From assembly GCA_027943245.1 (NCBI GenBank), contig JANDJZ010000504.1, positions 1 to 30,184 of the forward strand: a stretch of 30,184 nt of DNA, written 5' to 3'. The number at the start of each line of letters is the position of its first letter. Within the stretch, counting starts at the first letter, position 1. The DNA comes from Acanthamoeba sp. SK_2022b (taxonomy: Eukaryota; Discosea; Longamoebia; Acanthamoebidae). Both the position numbers and the translations under genes were made by a program. Below, one piece after another: positions 9,835 through 20,454 of the stretch. A model generated the notes under the pieces. That model ran no database searches. It was not told the origin of the DNA and saw nothing but the letters and a program-made list of their open reading frames with translations.

Positions 9835-12226
9835 ATGGAGGCTCCCGAGATCAAGGAGGAAGACCACCACCACGAAGAAGAGGAAGTCGAGGATGAAAAC
9901 CACCCCGATGCATCATACGAAGAAGAACCGCAAGCTGCAGAGGCGGAGCAGGGGGAACAAGAAACCGAAGACCAAGGCTTCGAGGACAAGCTCCAACGAC
10001 TCAACCTCATGTTGCAGCAGGCGACAGCCTATTCTCAGTTCATTTCGCAGCGGATTCGCCTCCCTGGTCAGCCCGAAACTGCGTCAGCCCCCCCGGCCAG
10101 CGTTGGGCAGCAGGGCGCTGCTGCCGACAAGAGGAAGAAACCCAACACCAAGAGGTCTCGCGCCCAGGTACCGGCTGCGTGCTCTCTCTCTCTACCCCCC
10201 CCCCTCTCCCTCTCCTGACCTCCTGCGCGTAGGAGGGCGGGTGAAAAGCACCTCTCTCCAGCTCTCTAACGGCAGCGCTTGGTGATGGCGGTGGCAGAAG
10301 GAAGAGGAGGAGCAGGAAGAGGAGGAGGAGGAGGAGGGGCAAAACGGGGAGCAGAACGGAGGAAAGAGGAAACGACAGAAGACCGATGCCATCGGACAGC
10401 CCGAAATGCTCACGGGCGGGGCGCTGCGTGACTACCAGCTCACGGGCGTGGCGTGGCTGGCTTCGCTCTATGAGAATGGCATCAACGGCATTCTTGCCGA
10501 TGAGATGTACGCCATCCTCCACGATGGAGAGGGAGAGAGAGAGAGAGAGAGAGAGATCAACTGACCCATGCTCTCTCGGGGGGCGTGCGCTCGCGGGGTG
10601 CAGGGGGTTGGGCAAAACGATTCAGACCGTGGCATTCCTGACGTACCTCTACGCCAAGGGCGTGAAGGGGCCATTCCTGGTGGTGGGCCCTCTCTCGACG
10701 CTGGCCAACTGGGTGAAGGAGATCCAGAAGTGGGCGCCCGCCATGCCCGTTCTGCTCTACCACGGCACCAAGGACGAGCGGGTCGAGCTGCGCAAGAAGA
10801 AGCTGCCCGCCATCATCTCCAGCAAGCAGGGCATCGTCGTCACCTCGTTCGAGATCACGATCAAGGATCGCAGCGCCCTTCAGCGGAAGCGGTGGAAGTA
10901 CATCATCCTCGACGAGGGCCACCGCATCAAGAACATGAACTGCCGCCTCGTTAAGGTTAACTGGGCCCTTCGCCCCTCCCCAATTCTTTTTGCCCCCCCC
11001 CCTCCTCTCCATCGTGTCCTAACGGAGGAGCTGATCCGCCGCCGCCGGTGGTGGATGATGTGTGATGGGTGATGGGTGATGGGTGATGGGTGGATGGATG
11101 GTGTGATCTCGCGCAGGAGCTCAAGGCCTACGACAGCGCCAACCGGCTGCTGCTGACGGGCACGCCGCTGCAGAACAACCTCGCGGAGCTGTGGTCGCTG
11201 CTGTCGTTCCTCATGCCGAGCATCTTCGACGACCTGGAGGCCTTCCAGCGGTGGTTCAACTTCGAGGGGGTGGGGAGGGAGGAGGGCAACAGGCGGATCC
11301 TGACGGCGGAGCGGGAGGACCAGCTGGTGACCAAGCTGCACACCATCCTCAAGCCCTTCCTGCTGCGGCGGGTCAAGACGGACGTGGAGATGGACCTGCC
11401 CAAGAAGGAGGAGCGGGTCATCAACACCATCCTCACGCCGGCGCAGCAAAAGTACTACCAGGCCATCATGAACAAGCAGCTGCACGAGCTGCTGGCCACG
11501 TCCAAGGCCAAGGTGCGGTTCCAGGGCACGGGCCTCCAGAACCTGCTCATGCAGCTGCGCAAGTGCTGCAACCACCCGTACCTGTTCGAGTGGCCCGTCG
11601 ACGACGAGGGCGAGGAGGTGGTCGACGAGCGCCTCATCGCGGCCTCGGGCAAGCTGCAGATGCTCGACCGGCTGCTCCCGCGGCTGCGCGAGGAGGGGCA
11701 CAAGGTGCTCCTCTTCTCGCAGATGACCCGCATGCTCGACATCCTCGAGGACTACATGCACCTCCGCCGGTTCTCCTTCTTCCGCATCGACGGCACCACG
11801 CCCCAGCCCGAGCGCCAGGCCCAGATCGAGGAGTTCAACACCGACGAGGGCGCCTTCTGCTTCCTGCTCTCCACCCGCGCCGGCGGCCTCGGCATCAACC
11901 TCACCGCCGCCAACGTCGTCATCTTTGTGGACTCGGACTGGAACCCGCAGATGGACCTCCAGGCCCAGGACCGCGCCCACCGCATCGGCCAGACGCGCAA
12001 CGTGCGCGTCTACCGCCTCGTCACCGGCAACTCCATCGAGGCCAAGATCGTCGAGCGCGCCGCCCACAAGATGAAGCTCGGCGCCCTCGTCCTCGCCGGC
12101 GCCGCGCAGTCCAAGCAGGCCTTCCAGCTGGACGAGCTCTCCGACCTGCTCCACGACTCCTCCCTCGTGCAGCCCCTCTCCGAGCCGCCCCCCATCACCG
12201 ACGAGCTCCTCTTCTCCTGGGACTGA
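9835..12226 (+). CDS. HELLS: LSH/HELLS/DDM1-type SNF2 chromatin remodeller
   Basis: This is a nuclear ATP-dependent nucleosome remodeller; in plants and animals the subfamily is needed for DNA methylation and heterochromatin. Exons are 9835-10167, 10298-10506, 10604-10955 and 11117-12226 (TGA), phase-consistent, giving 667 residues. Residues 1-110 are acidic, and a Glu run with a basic KRKRQK patch follows (about 112-140). The ATPase core shows DEMGLGKT (about 179-186), [19 protein letters not shown] (about 284-287), [44 protein letters not shown] and [11 protein letters not shown] (about 580). The combination of GPLSTLx[14 protein letters not shown] and an [18 protein letters not shown] stretch fits LSH/DDM1 better than ISWI or CHD, and there is no HAND-SANT-SLIDE, chromodomain or bromodomain. 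The start is the first ATG of an open exon beginning with the acidic region; nothing supports an upstream exon. Exon 4 carries a long antisense open frame caused by codon bias. Confidence 0.9.
11062..11090 (+). repeat. Heptamer tandem repeat (GTGATGG)4 in SNF2 intron 3
   Basis: Four perfect 7-bp units plus one base lie in intron 3 (10956-11116), close to the acceptor GCGCAG at 11111-11116. It is followed by a related GGATGGATGG stretch. It is a local slippage repeat and lies outside the coding exons. Confidence 0.85.
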
Positions 12227-12613
12227 GAGAGAGAGAGAGAGAGAGAGCCTTCCGCCTTGGACAACACCACCCAAAACAAAACGAGAGCGCTATTTATTTA
12301 TATGATGTCGACGGGAAAAAAAAGGCCCTTTCTCCGCGCGCTACAAACAAGACAACCAACCCCCTTGGCGTGGTCACCGTCTGTCGCTCGCAAGAACCCG
12401 CCACCTCTCCCCCAAGGAGGAAATAAGAGAAAACAAGAGCCCAAGTACCTCCCAAGTTGTGTTGCGCACTAGTGCGCTTCCTTTGTCAGTCTTCAGGGCC
12501 CTCCCGCCATGGGTACATCAGCCCCCCAAATTTTCAAGTAGACACACAAACATGCTCATTTTGGTGCCGGCTGGTTACTTGGGGGGAGGGATTCATCAGC
12601 GTCCAATGGAACC
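12227..12613 (+). other. Intergenic region between SNF2 and kinase-LRR genes
   Basis: These 387 bp hold the 3' UTR of the SNF2 gene and the promoter and 5' UTR of the kinase gene. A (GA)n run of about 22 bp follows the SNF2 stop at once. An AT-rich TATTTATTTATATG stretch lies near 12291. I see no canonical AATAAA; AAATAAG near 12421 is a weak alternative. No open frame here has coding character. Confidence 0.6.
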
Positions 12614-15600
12614 ATGTCGTCTATGCTCAACGGCTCGCACATTATTAAGGGGCGCTGGAAGATTTTGCGGAAGATTGGCCAGGGCGCCTTCGGTACCCCA
12701 CCCGCACGCGCGCACACAGAGAGATCTGGAGTCTAGCGGAATGCGGATTGGGAGCAGCAATTTTCTTAGCGCGTGGACACGACAGGCGAAATCTATTCGG
12801 GCAGAGACATAAACACCAACAAATTGGTGGCGATCAAGGTGGAGCGCGTGGACAGCAAGAAGCAGGTCCTTAAGCTAGAGGTGGCCGTACTCAAGAAACT
12901 GCAAAGTATGTCCCTTCCACGCCTCCACCGTCGTGAGGAGAAGCCCCCTCCTACCCCACTATCCAGCTTTCTACTTCTTCCTCGCCGCCATCGTCTCCTT
13001 CTGCGAGTGTGTGTTGACGCGCCAGTGCATTCGGCGTGCAGCGTGCCCGTGGGTGGTGCAGTTCATCACATGCGGGCGACACAACGACTACAACTACATG
13101 GTCATGGAGCTGCTCGGCGAAAACATCTCCGAGCTGCGCCGCAAGCAGCCCGGCGGCAAGTTCTCCATGCTCACCACGTGCAAGCTCGGCATGCAGATGC
13201 TGCGCGCCATCGAGGCTGTCCACGAGTTGGGCTACCTCCACCGAGACATCAAACCCGTATGCCCCCCCCCCTCTTCAAGCAACCTTTTCAGCGCTTCCTC
13301 CATCTCTCTCTCTCGCTCTCTATGTCACTCACACACTACAACACAAACGCAAACACAACAACACCAACGTGCAGTCAAACTACGCCATCGGGCTGACGCC
13401 GGAGAAGAGGAACACGGTGTACCTGATCGACTTTGGCCTGGCGCGCAAGTACGTGCTGTCCAACGGCGAGGTGCGGCCGCCGCGCGAGTCGACGGGGTTC
13501 CGGGGCACGGCGCGGTACGCGGCGATCAACTCGCACGAGTCCAAGGACCTCGGGCGGCGGGACGACCTGTGGTCGCTGTTCTACGTGCTGCTCGAGTTCT
13601 CCAACGGGTCGCTGCCGTGGCGGCGGATCAAGGACAAGGACCACGTGGGCGACATGAAGAAGCGCCTCAACAACCCGGAGCTGGTGGCCGACTCGCCGGA
13701 GGAGTTCCTCAAGTTCATGGAGCACCTGCAGAGCCTGCGCTACGGCGACCGGCCCGACTACAAGTACCTCCACACGCTGCTGGCCTCCCTCTTCCACCGC
13801 CTCAACGGCGACGAGAGCACGCCCTTTGACTGGGAGACCATCCCCATGCGCAAGACCAAGCGGCCCCGCCCGCTGCCCTCGCTGGTCGACCTCTGCTTCA
13901 TCCGCGTGGCCTCCAACATCGAGCAGTACAACACCCGCCAGGTCACCGGCACCCTCCTGCCCGCCATCAAGAAGAAGATGCTCGACTTCCTCATCCGCAT
14001 CAACAACGGACGCCTGCCCCGCGCCGTCCTCGACCGCCTGCTCGACGAGCAGCTCGAGGAGCTGGACCTCATCTCCTGCGAGTTCAACGAGGCCGACTAC
14101 CACCAGCTCGCCACCACCTGCACCAACCTGCGACGACTCACCCTCGGCGCCACCACCGACGGCATCGTCAAGGTGCCGCCCAACCCCTTTTTTTTATTTT
14201 TATTTTTATTTTTATATTTTTATTTTTTTATTTTTATTTTGTTTATTCGCCTTTCCGTTTATTCTTCTCGAAGAAATCTCCCGCCAACACACACACACAC
14301 TGCCTTGGACTTGTCCTCACCACGCGGGTGCACCTTCCACGCGCAGGCGGTCGTCACTCACAATCACAACCTGGAGGAGTTGTCCATCTATTGCTCTTCC
14401 AAGCTGTCCTCGCGCGCCATCAAGTTGGTGGCCGAGCATTGCCCCAACCTGCAGGTTGTATCCTCTCACCCCCACTCCCCCCCCCCATATTGCCTCGCTC
14501 ACTTCTGACCCCCTCTCTTTCTCCTCTTATTATTTTTGAACGATCATCCAGGTGTTGAAGCTCAAGTGTTCGGAGAAGATCACGGACAAGTCGATCGACA
14601 CGGTGCTGCGCAATTGTCCCCAGCTGCGCGAGCTCTCGCTGTTCGGCTGCAAAAAGATCAAGGGCACCGCCTTCCGCACGTTCGTCTCCGGCAAGGGCGT
14701 TTCCAAAAAGCGCCCCCTGCGTCTCCAGTCGCTCAACCTCTCCTACTGCGAGCTCTCCAAGAAGGGATTCAAAACGCTCACCAAGGTTTGAAACCCTCGC
14801 CACATGCTTTCGATAATTATACACACATACATTTTATTTATTTATTTATTTATTTTATGGCGGAATGCGAATGAGGAAACCCCTCCCCGCCGGCTTCTCT
14901 CTCACGGGTGGGTCTCCGTCTCACGTGGCTCGCATCACGCACGCGTGCAGGTGTGCTCCGATCTGCAGTCGCTCAACTTCTCGCCGCTCTCGACGTCCTT
15001 CAAGATCACCAGCGGCGACTTCATCCAACTCATCCAGTGCTGCGCCAACCTCACCACGCTGGATCTCTCCAACTACCATTTCGAAATGGACGCCATCCTC
15101 CTCGAGGTACTTCTTGATATCTATCTATGTATCTATACAACACCGTGATGGCGCATGCGTGTGGCGTCGGTTCACTCACTCCTCTGCTCCCTGCTGACCG
15201 ACGCCAGGTGTCCAAGACGTGCAAGGGCCTGAGCAGCCTGCTGCTGGACGGCATCGGGATGACCGACTACGGGCTGCAGAACGTGGTGCAGCAGTGCTCC
15301 AAGCTGCAGACCTTGCGCTTCCGATACGGCGACGGCGTGACGGACTCGTCGTTGCTCGCCATCGCGCAGTACTGCACGGGCCTCAAATCGCTCACGCTCG
15401 ATTTCTGGAACAAGTTCAACCAGCTCTCCGTGTCCGACAACGCCATCAAGAAGCTCCTCTGCGCCTGCACTCAGCTCGTGGAGCTGTCCCTCTGCAACTG
15501 CATGATCCTCACCGGTACCTCGCCCCTTGTCAACAACACACACACCACACACTTACTATTACTATTTATTATTTATTTATTTATTATTATTATTATTATT

Positions 15601-16063
15601 TATTAATCGAAACGGCTGGGGTGTGGGTGCAGGCGCGTGCTTCCCCGAGAACGGATACTTCCCGTCGCTCCAGGTGCTCAACCTGAGCGAGTGCATCCAG
15701 CTCAACGACGCCGCCATCAAGCGGATCACCGAAGCGTGCCCGAACCTGCGCAGGCTCGAGCTGAACAACCTCAACAACCTCACCGAGGCATCCCTCCACG
15801 CGATCGCCGTGGGGTGCCCCCTGCTGGAAGACCTCTACCTGATCTCGTGCTCCTGCTTCACCGACGAGGCCATCCGCACGCTCCTGCGCGGAATGCCCAA
15901 GCTCTTTGTCCAGGTCACCCGCTACACCGACTTTGACCTGCGGGGCTCGCTCAAGGAAGTCCACTGCACCACCGTCGACGACATCTTCTCCCGCTACCCC
16001 AACACCTTCCGCGAACGCGCCTTCGAGAAGACCCGCAAGCGCCTCTTCGGCATGGAGGGCTGA
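12614..16063 (+). CDS. CK1/TTBK-type Ser/Thr kinase fused to C-terminal leucine-rich repeats
   Basis: Exons: 12614-12692, 12786-12905, 13042-13256, 13375-14172, 14347-14454, 14552-14785, 14951-15106, 15208-15514, 15633-16063 (TGA). All phases match, giving 815 residues. Residues 17 to about 290 are a CK1-superfamily kinase closest to tau-tubulin kinases: glycine loop GQGAFG, VAIK Lys44, YLHRDIKPSN (Asp135), DFG Asp157, and FRGTARYAAINSH in place of APE. All catalytic residues are present, so it should be active. Residues 300-360 form a helical linker; from about 365 to the end run cysteine-type LRRs of the AMN1/FBXL kind (LEELSIYC, LRELSLFGCKKI, LQVLNLSECIQLND). No F-box is recognisable. Exon 4 is one open exon encoding the end of the kinase, the linker and the first LRR, so the fusion is not an annotation join. 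Exon 2 is set at acceptor CAG 12783-12785, giving GEIYSGRD; the earlier TAG acceptor breaks frame. A role in phosphorylating LRR-bound targets is inference. Confidence 0.88.
14186..14245 (+). repeat. T-rich (TTTTTA)n tract in kinase-LRR intron 4
   Basis: This run of T broken by single A residues fills much of intron 4 (14173-14346). Similar T/A tracts occur in later introns of the same gene, at about 14830-14860 (TTTA)n and 15553-15605 (TTA)n, all with T on the sense strand. They contrast sharply with the GC-rich exons. Confidence 0.85.
15553..15605 (+). repeat. (TTA)n/(TTTA)n tract in kinase-LRR intron 8
   Basis: An AT-only microsatellite with T on the sense strand occupies nearly half of intron 8 (15515-15632), upstream of acceptor GGTGCAG. 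Confidence 0.85.
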
Positions 16064-16399
16064 ACGGTGCCCCCCACCCCACCCCCGCCCCCGGTTGCCC
16101 TACCCCGCCCAGCTGCACCGAGTCGCCCCGCACGCATTCGGAGTTAGACGCCGAAAGGGGGGAGAGAGAGCACGGGCAGGAGAGAGCTCTCTCTCACGCA
16201 GCGACCAAAATGAGAGAGAGAGAGAGAGAGCAGGCGGCGCCTGGATGGGACATGGCGTGTGCGGAGTGAATGTGTTCTTCTCTCGAGAGCGTGTGTATGT
16301 AGGCCGTGTACCAGTAAATAAGAGTGATCATCGTCGTTATAATAATAATAATAATAAACGATTAAAAAAAGGCAAAGCCACTTTTTATGGCCAACTTCA
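16064..16399. other. Convergent 3' region between kinase-LRR and FAM98 genes
   Basis: These 336 bp separate two stop codons facing each other and hold both 3' UTRs. On the plus strand an (AAT)n run ends in AATAAA at 16353-16358, usable as the kinase gene's polyadenylation signal; that would put its transcript end at or inside the FAM98 stop region. A (GA)n run lies near 16211-16230. No coding frame is supported here. Confidence 0.55.
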
Positions 16400-18073
16400 T
16401 CACGCTGCCCCGCCTCTCCTGCGACCGCCGCCACGAGGGCCGCCCCAGCCCCCGCCTCCCCTCCCCTTGCCTGTCGCGACCTCGGTCTCGGCGGCAGGCT
16501 GGCTGGCGGGCTTGCCTCCTCCTCCTCCGCCGCGTCCGCGTGCGCCTCCTCGTCCCTTGCCGTGCTGTCGCCGCTCTCCCGCAGCGCCCTCGTCCCATCC
16601 TCCCCCCTGCACCCGGCCGCTCCGCTGCCCCCTGCCCTCTCGCCCTCCTCTTCCCCTGCCGCGCCCTCCCCCCGCCCCGACCGGTCCGGATGCGTCCGAC
16701 GATGACGACGACGACGACGACGCTGCAGAGCGCTCCCGCATGCTCGGCATGGCCCCGTCCTTCCGCTTTTCGCCCACTCGCCCCCCACGATCGGGTACCT
16801 GCGCGTGGCGCGAGTGAGGCCGATCACTATCACCACGCATAGCACTGGACCCTCACTCTTGCCGGCTAGATGTATCACCCCAGCCAATAATAATAATAAC
16901 AACAACAAGGTAATAAAAAGAATCAAGTTATAAAGTAAACGGGCGGGGACGGGCGTACGGAGCCGATGAGGAGGCGCTTGACGGTGGCCTGGGCGGCGAG
17001 GTCCGGCGCGGGGTAGAGGCGCGTGAGATCGTCGCGGGCCGCAAAGAGGTCGTACAGCCCAAACGTCGCCTGCTTCCCCAGTGCCTGCTTCCCCACCTCC
17101 ACGACGTCGACCACCTCGCTCTCGTGCTCCTGCTCCCCCCCCCATGCGCGCGATCGTCCAGCCCAGCCACAACATCAGCCACACTGGTCGGCGGTGGTGA
17201 AGGCGATCCCGCGGAGGTTCGGGATTGGGGTGGGGGGGGGAGGGAAATGAGGGGGAGGGGGAACCTGGCGCTTGGCCGAACAGGAGAGGGCGTGGAGTGT
17301 GACGTCCAGGCGCTTGATGAGCACCTCCCGCCGCACCCGGTACTCCTCGATGAAGCACTCGTTCATTCGCTTCAGCTTTTCCTGGTGACGCGCACACGCA
17401 TCGCCGGCCCATTTCCCCAACTCAGCCCGGGCCCAGGCGCCCTTCGCACACACGCCGCCTCGAGGTGAGTGAGTCCCCCACGCACCATCTGCTGGGTCGG
17501 GAGGTCGAGGCGCGCGAGCAGCGGCGTGCCCAGGTGGCCAGGGGGCAGTTCCTGCAACAGCTCCGACAGCTGCGAACAAGGAATGCGTTCACGTGGACAC
17601 AACCACAAAGAGAGAGAGAGAGAGAGAATCAGTGTTGCTGACACGGTAGGATCCTGCCCCGGCTGATGTTTATGGGTGGTGCGTGCCTTGTGGTGCGCTT
17701 GCTGGAGGACATCGACGCCGTTCGTGGCACGGGGCAGGTCGAGGGTGTCTCCGATGTCCAAGAGACTATGTGCGGCCTCGTAAGCGCTGCCGGTCGCCTG
17801 CTGGCCTCGTCCGCATATCGCGCGCCCGCAGCAAAAGAAGGAGGAGGAGGGGTGGAGGAGGGGTGGAGAGAGTGAGAAGGAGGACGGGGAAGGGAGGGAA
17901 GGCCAGCAGCCGTACGGGAGCGTAGGGATGCACGAAGGCCGTCATGCGGGCAGCCTGCAGCTCCGACGTAAGGAGCTCCGCGAGCCTGATGCGGCCCTCA
18001 GGTTCCTCCATCTCACGCTCGGACACGTCATCGCGCCCTGCATCCGCGGACATGCGCGATGGGCACGATGGAA

Positions 18074-18105
<32 letters not shown>

Positions 18106-18616
18106 GGAGGAGGAGAAGAACGCAACGCATCCACAGTATGAGTTGACGCAAAGGGTGTGTGTGTTTGTGTGAGAAAGGGAAGGACAAGGGTCAAGGAGGC
18201 GCCAACCCAAGTGATTTACGAGGAAGGCACGCAGTCGTGACTTGAAAGCAGGCCACTCAGTGGAAGGGAGAGGGGCCGCCTTCGCCGGCGAGGAAGAAGC
18301 GGCGGTGTCGATGAGGAGCACGGAGAGCTCGAAAAGCAGGGCCTCCGCAGTGCGCATGAAGCCCGCCTGCTGACCCAGGCTCTCCTCCAGCATCTCAACC
18401 ACGGTCTCTTCGTCTGCCGCCTCCTCCCACTCGCCATGGATCCTGCACGCAGCCACCCATGAGCCTGTTGCTCGGGGATAGAAAATGGCTCCCCCAAGGC
18501 AGTTACAGTGCAGATTTAGATGGGAAGGCATACCTCAACGCGCGAAGGGCGCTGAGGAGGTCCCATATGTGGTCATTCGCCTGCAACTGATACTCGTCTT
18601 CCTCCTGCTGGTGCAT
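16400..18616 (-). CDS. FAM98: FAM98 family protein with RGG-rich tail (tRNA ligase complex type)
   Basis: FAM98 proteins belong to the RTCB/DDX1 tRNA-splicing ligase complex and bind RNA. Exons (minus): 18616-18534, 18442-18207, 18037-17916, 17797-17687, 17569-17486, 17381-17265, 17129-16959, 16798-16400. Phases match, giving 440 residues. Family landmarks in order: LLTSELQAARM, LLQELPPGHLGTPLL, NECFIEEYRVRREVLIKRLDVTL, YDLFAARDDLTRLY, VKRLLIGS joined to VPDRGGR. Residues 309-440, one exon, form the tail: a Ser run, then [17 protein letters not shown] and GGPRGGG repeats, as in animal FAM98A/B. Intron 4 seems to use a GC donor (AAG|GCACGC, 17686); the resulting junction QQAHHK-LSELLQELPP aligns without gaps to the family. 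ATG 18616 is the first in frame; an extra 5' exon is possible. The gene is head-to-head with WDR3. A plus-strand open frame over the last exon is a shadow of the Gly/Arg codons. Confidence 0.88.
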
Positions 18617-18841
18617 GTAGCTGTTTTGGCCGGTCCGCGTACAATCCACTGAACGCGCAGAACAGAGCAGGCAATAATTTTCTTCCTTTTTCCCGCATTT
18701 TGTGGAGGAATGCAAGGTATGTTTTTGTTTTGCTGGTGGGATTTTGGTGGGCAGCTGCACTTTTCCATTTCTTTTCTTCTTTGGCGGTCGGACTGCCGGA
18801 GGAGACTTGTGCCGGGACGGAGAGGAGAGAAGAAGAAGAAG
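18617..18841. promoter_or_regulatory. Shared intergenic region between divergent FAM98 and WDR3 genes
   Basis: The FAM98 start (18616, minus) and WDR3 start (18842, plus) are 225 bp apart, so both promoters should lie here. The middle (about 18670-18780) is richer in T and lower in GC than the exons. A purine run (GGAGAGAAGAAGAAGAAG) abuts the WDR3 ATG. A bidirectional promoter for two RNA-processing genes is inference. Confidence 0.5.
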
Positions 18842-20420
18842 ATGGTGCGTGCCTATCTGCGATACGAACCGCGCTCGGTGGCAGGTGTGGTGGCCAGCCC
18901 CGAAGCCAATTGCGTGGAGGTCGGTGAGGGCCTTGTGGCCGTCGGCGGTCTCGAGCGGGTCCTGCTGTGGGACCTCCGCACGGCAAGCCTCCGGGCGGCT
19001 CTTCCGCCGTACCCGCAACCGGGGGATGCGGAGAGCGACTTCCTTCCCGACCCCGACCTCGTCGCCCCCAAGCACGCCCACGTCACCTTCCTGGCCCGCT
19101 TCCAGTCGCGCCTGGCAGCCGGGTACCGCGGGGCTCCGTTCTTTCCTTTAATAATCTCTTCTGCCGGAGCGAACATCACATTTGATAGTTTTTCTCTCTT
19201 TTTTTGTCCTTCCTTACTTCTATCTTTTCATTCACGAGATGCGCCGTGCAGCTGTTTTTTTTTATATATATATATTTATGAACATTAATTATAAGTAATT
19301 TTTACAAGGTGGAAAAATTTCTACACGCGAAAGAAGAGAATAAGTAGCGACTTATGCGGTGTCATGTGTGCGTTTACCGGCTGCAGGTACAGCGACGGTG
19401 TGGTCCGAGTCTGGGACGTGGTGACGGGTGCGTGTGTGGTTACACTCAACGGACACAAGGGCGCTGTTACCGCGCTGTGCTTTGACGCAGAGGGATGCCT
19501 TCTCGCGTCGGGCTCGCACGACACCGACGTCATTGTGTGGGACCTCGCCGCTGAAACCGGCCTCTTCCGGTACGACCCTTTTCCGTTTCGTTTGGCCATC
19601 TCCCTCTCTCTCTCTCTCTCTCGCTCTCTTGAGATCTCCTTCTTTCGCGCGTACGCGTCATGTCCCTTGCCCGCTCACACTTCCCACGTGGGCTGCTTCT
19701 CGGTCACCCTGGCCAGTCTGCGTGGGCACAAGGGCAACATCACAGGGCTGTGCTTCTTGAAGAGCCGCCACGCGCTGGTGTCCTCGGCCAAGGACATGCT
19801 CGTCAAGGTGTGGGACCTCGACACCCAGCACTGCGTGCAGACGGTGGTGGGCAACCGTTCCGAGGTATCCATCCGTCCATTGCATCCACCATGCCTCCTG
19901 GTTGCCGTCGCTCACGCTCGACCGCGCGTGTCTCGCTGCTGTGTCGCGCAGGTGTGGAGCATTGCCGCCAACCACGACGAGACGCGGCTCATCACGGGCT
20001 CTGCGGCGCCCAATCTGCGGCTCTACCGAATCAACGCCGCCGCCGCCGCCGATACGTCCAAGAAGGAGGAGGAGGCGAAGAAGATCTCCACTGAGGAGAA
20101 CAGCGACGAAAGCGAAGAGGTGCGGCCTCCTCCCTCCCCCCCCGCGCGTTGATGCCGGGTGGACTGCGCGTGCTGCCGGGCAGGCGCATCTCACCTCCTC
20201 TCGCCGACCACCTGCGATCGGTCGCGCGCAGGAGATCCTCAAGTTCCTCGGGGAGGTCACGAGGCAGGGCAAGGAGCGGGTGGTGCAGCTGGCCTTCTCG
20301 CCGGACGCCGCCCTCTTTGGATGCCTCGGCGCCGACAAGACGCTCGAGCTGTTCCGCGTCCACTCCGCCGACGAGATCCGCCACCGCCAGAAGAAGCGCG
20401 TCAAGCGCACCCTCGCCAAG

Positions 20421-20454
<34 letters not shown>

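Noticed and set aside
10956..11116. C/D-box snoRNA in SNF2 intron 3
   Set aside because: A C-box-like GATGATG and a CTGA occur, but in the wrong order and inside a repeat.
9835..12226. ISWI or CHD identity for the SNF2 protein
   Set aside because: No HAND-SANT-SLIDE or chromodomain follows or precedes the ATPase, and the motif wording follows LSH/DDM1.
10880..12274. 464-codon open frame antisense to the SNF2 gene
   Set aside because: It mirrors the third-position GC bias of a well-supported SNF2 exon, has low-complexity Leu/Glu/Val composition and no recognisable domain.
12693..12772. TAG acceptor at 12767-12769 for kinase exon 2
   Set aside because: With donor 12692 it shifts the frame; acceptor CAG at 12783-12785 restores it and gives a normal glycine loop followed by EIYSGRD.
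13850..14060. F-box between kinase and LRR domains
   Set aside because: The linker is helical with LPSLVDLCF and LLPAIKKKMLDFL, but I cannot match it to the F-box consensus.
16387..16842. Plus-strand open frames at 16387-16842 and 15906-16817
   Set aside because: They lie opposite the Gly/Arg-rich last exon of FAM98 and have Pro/Arg/Ser low-complexity composition only.
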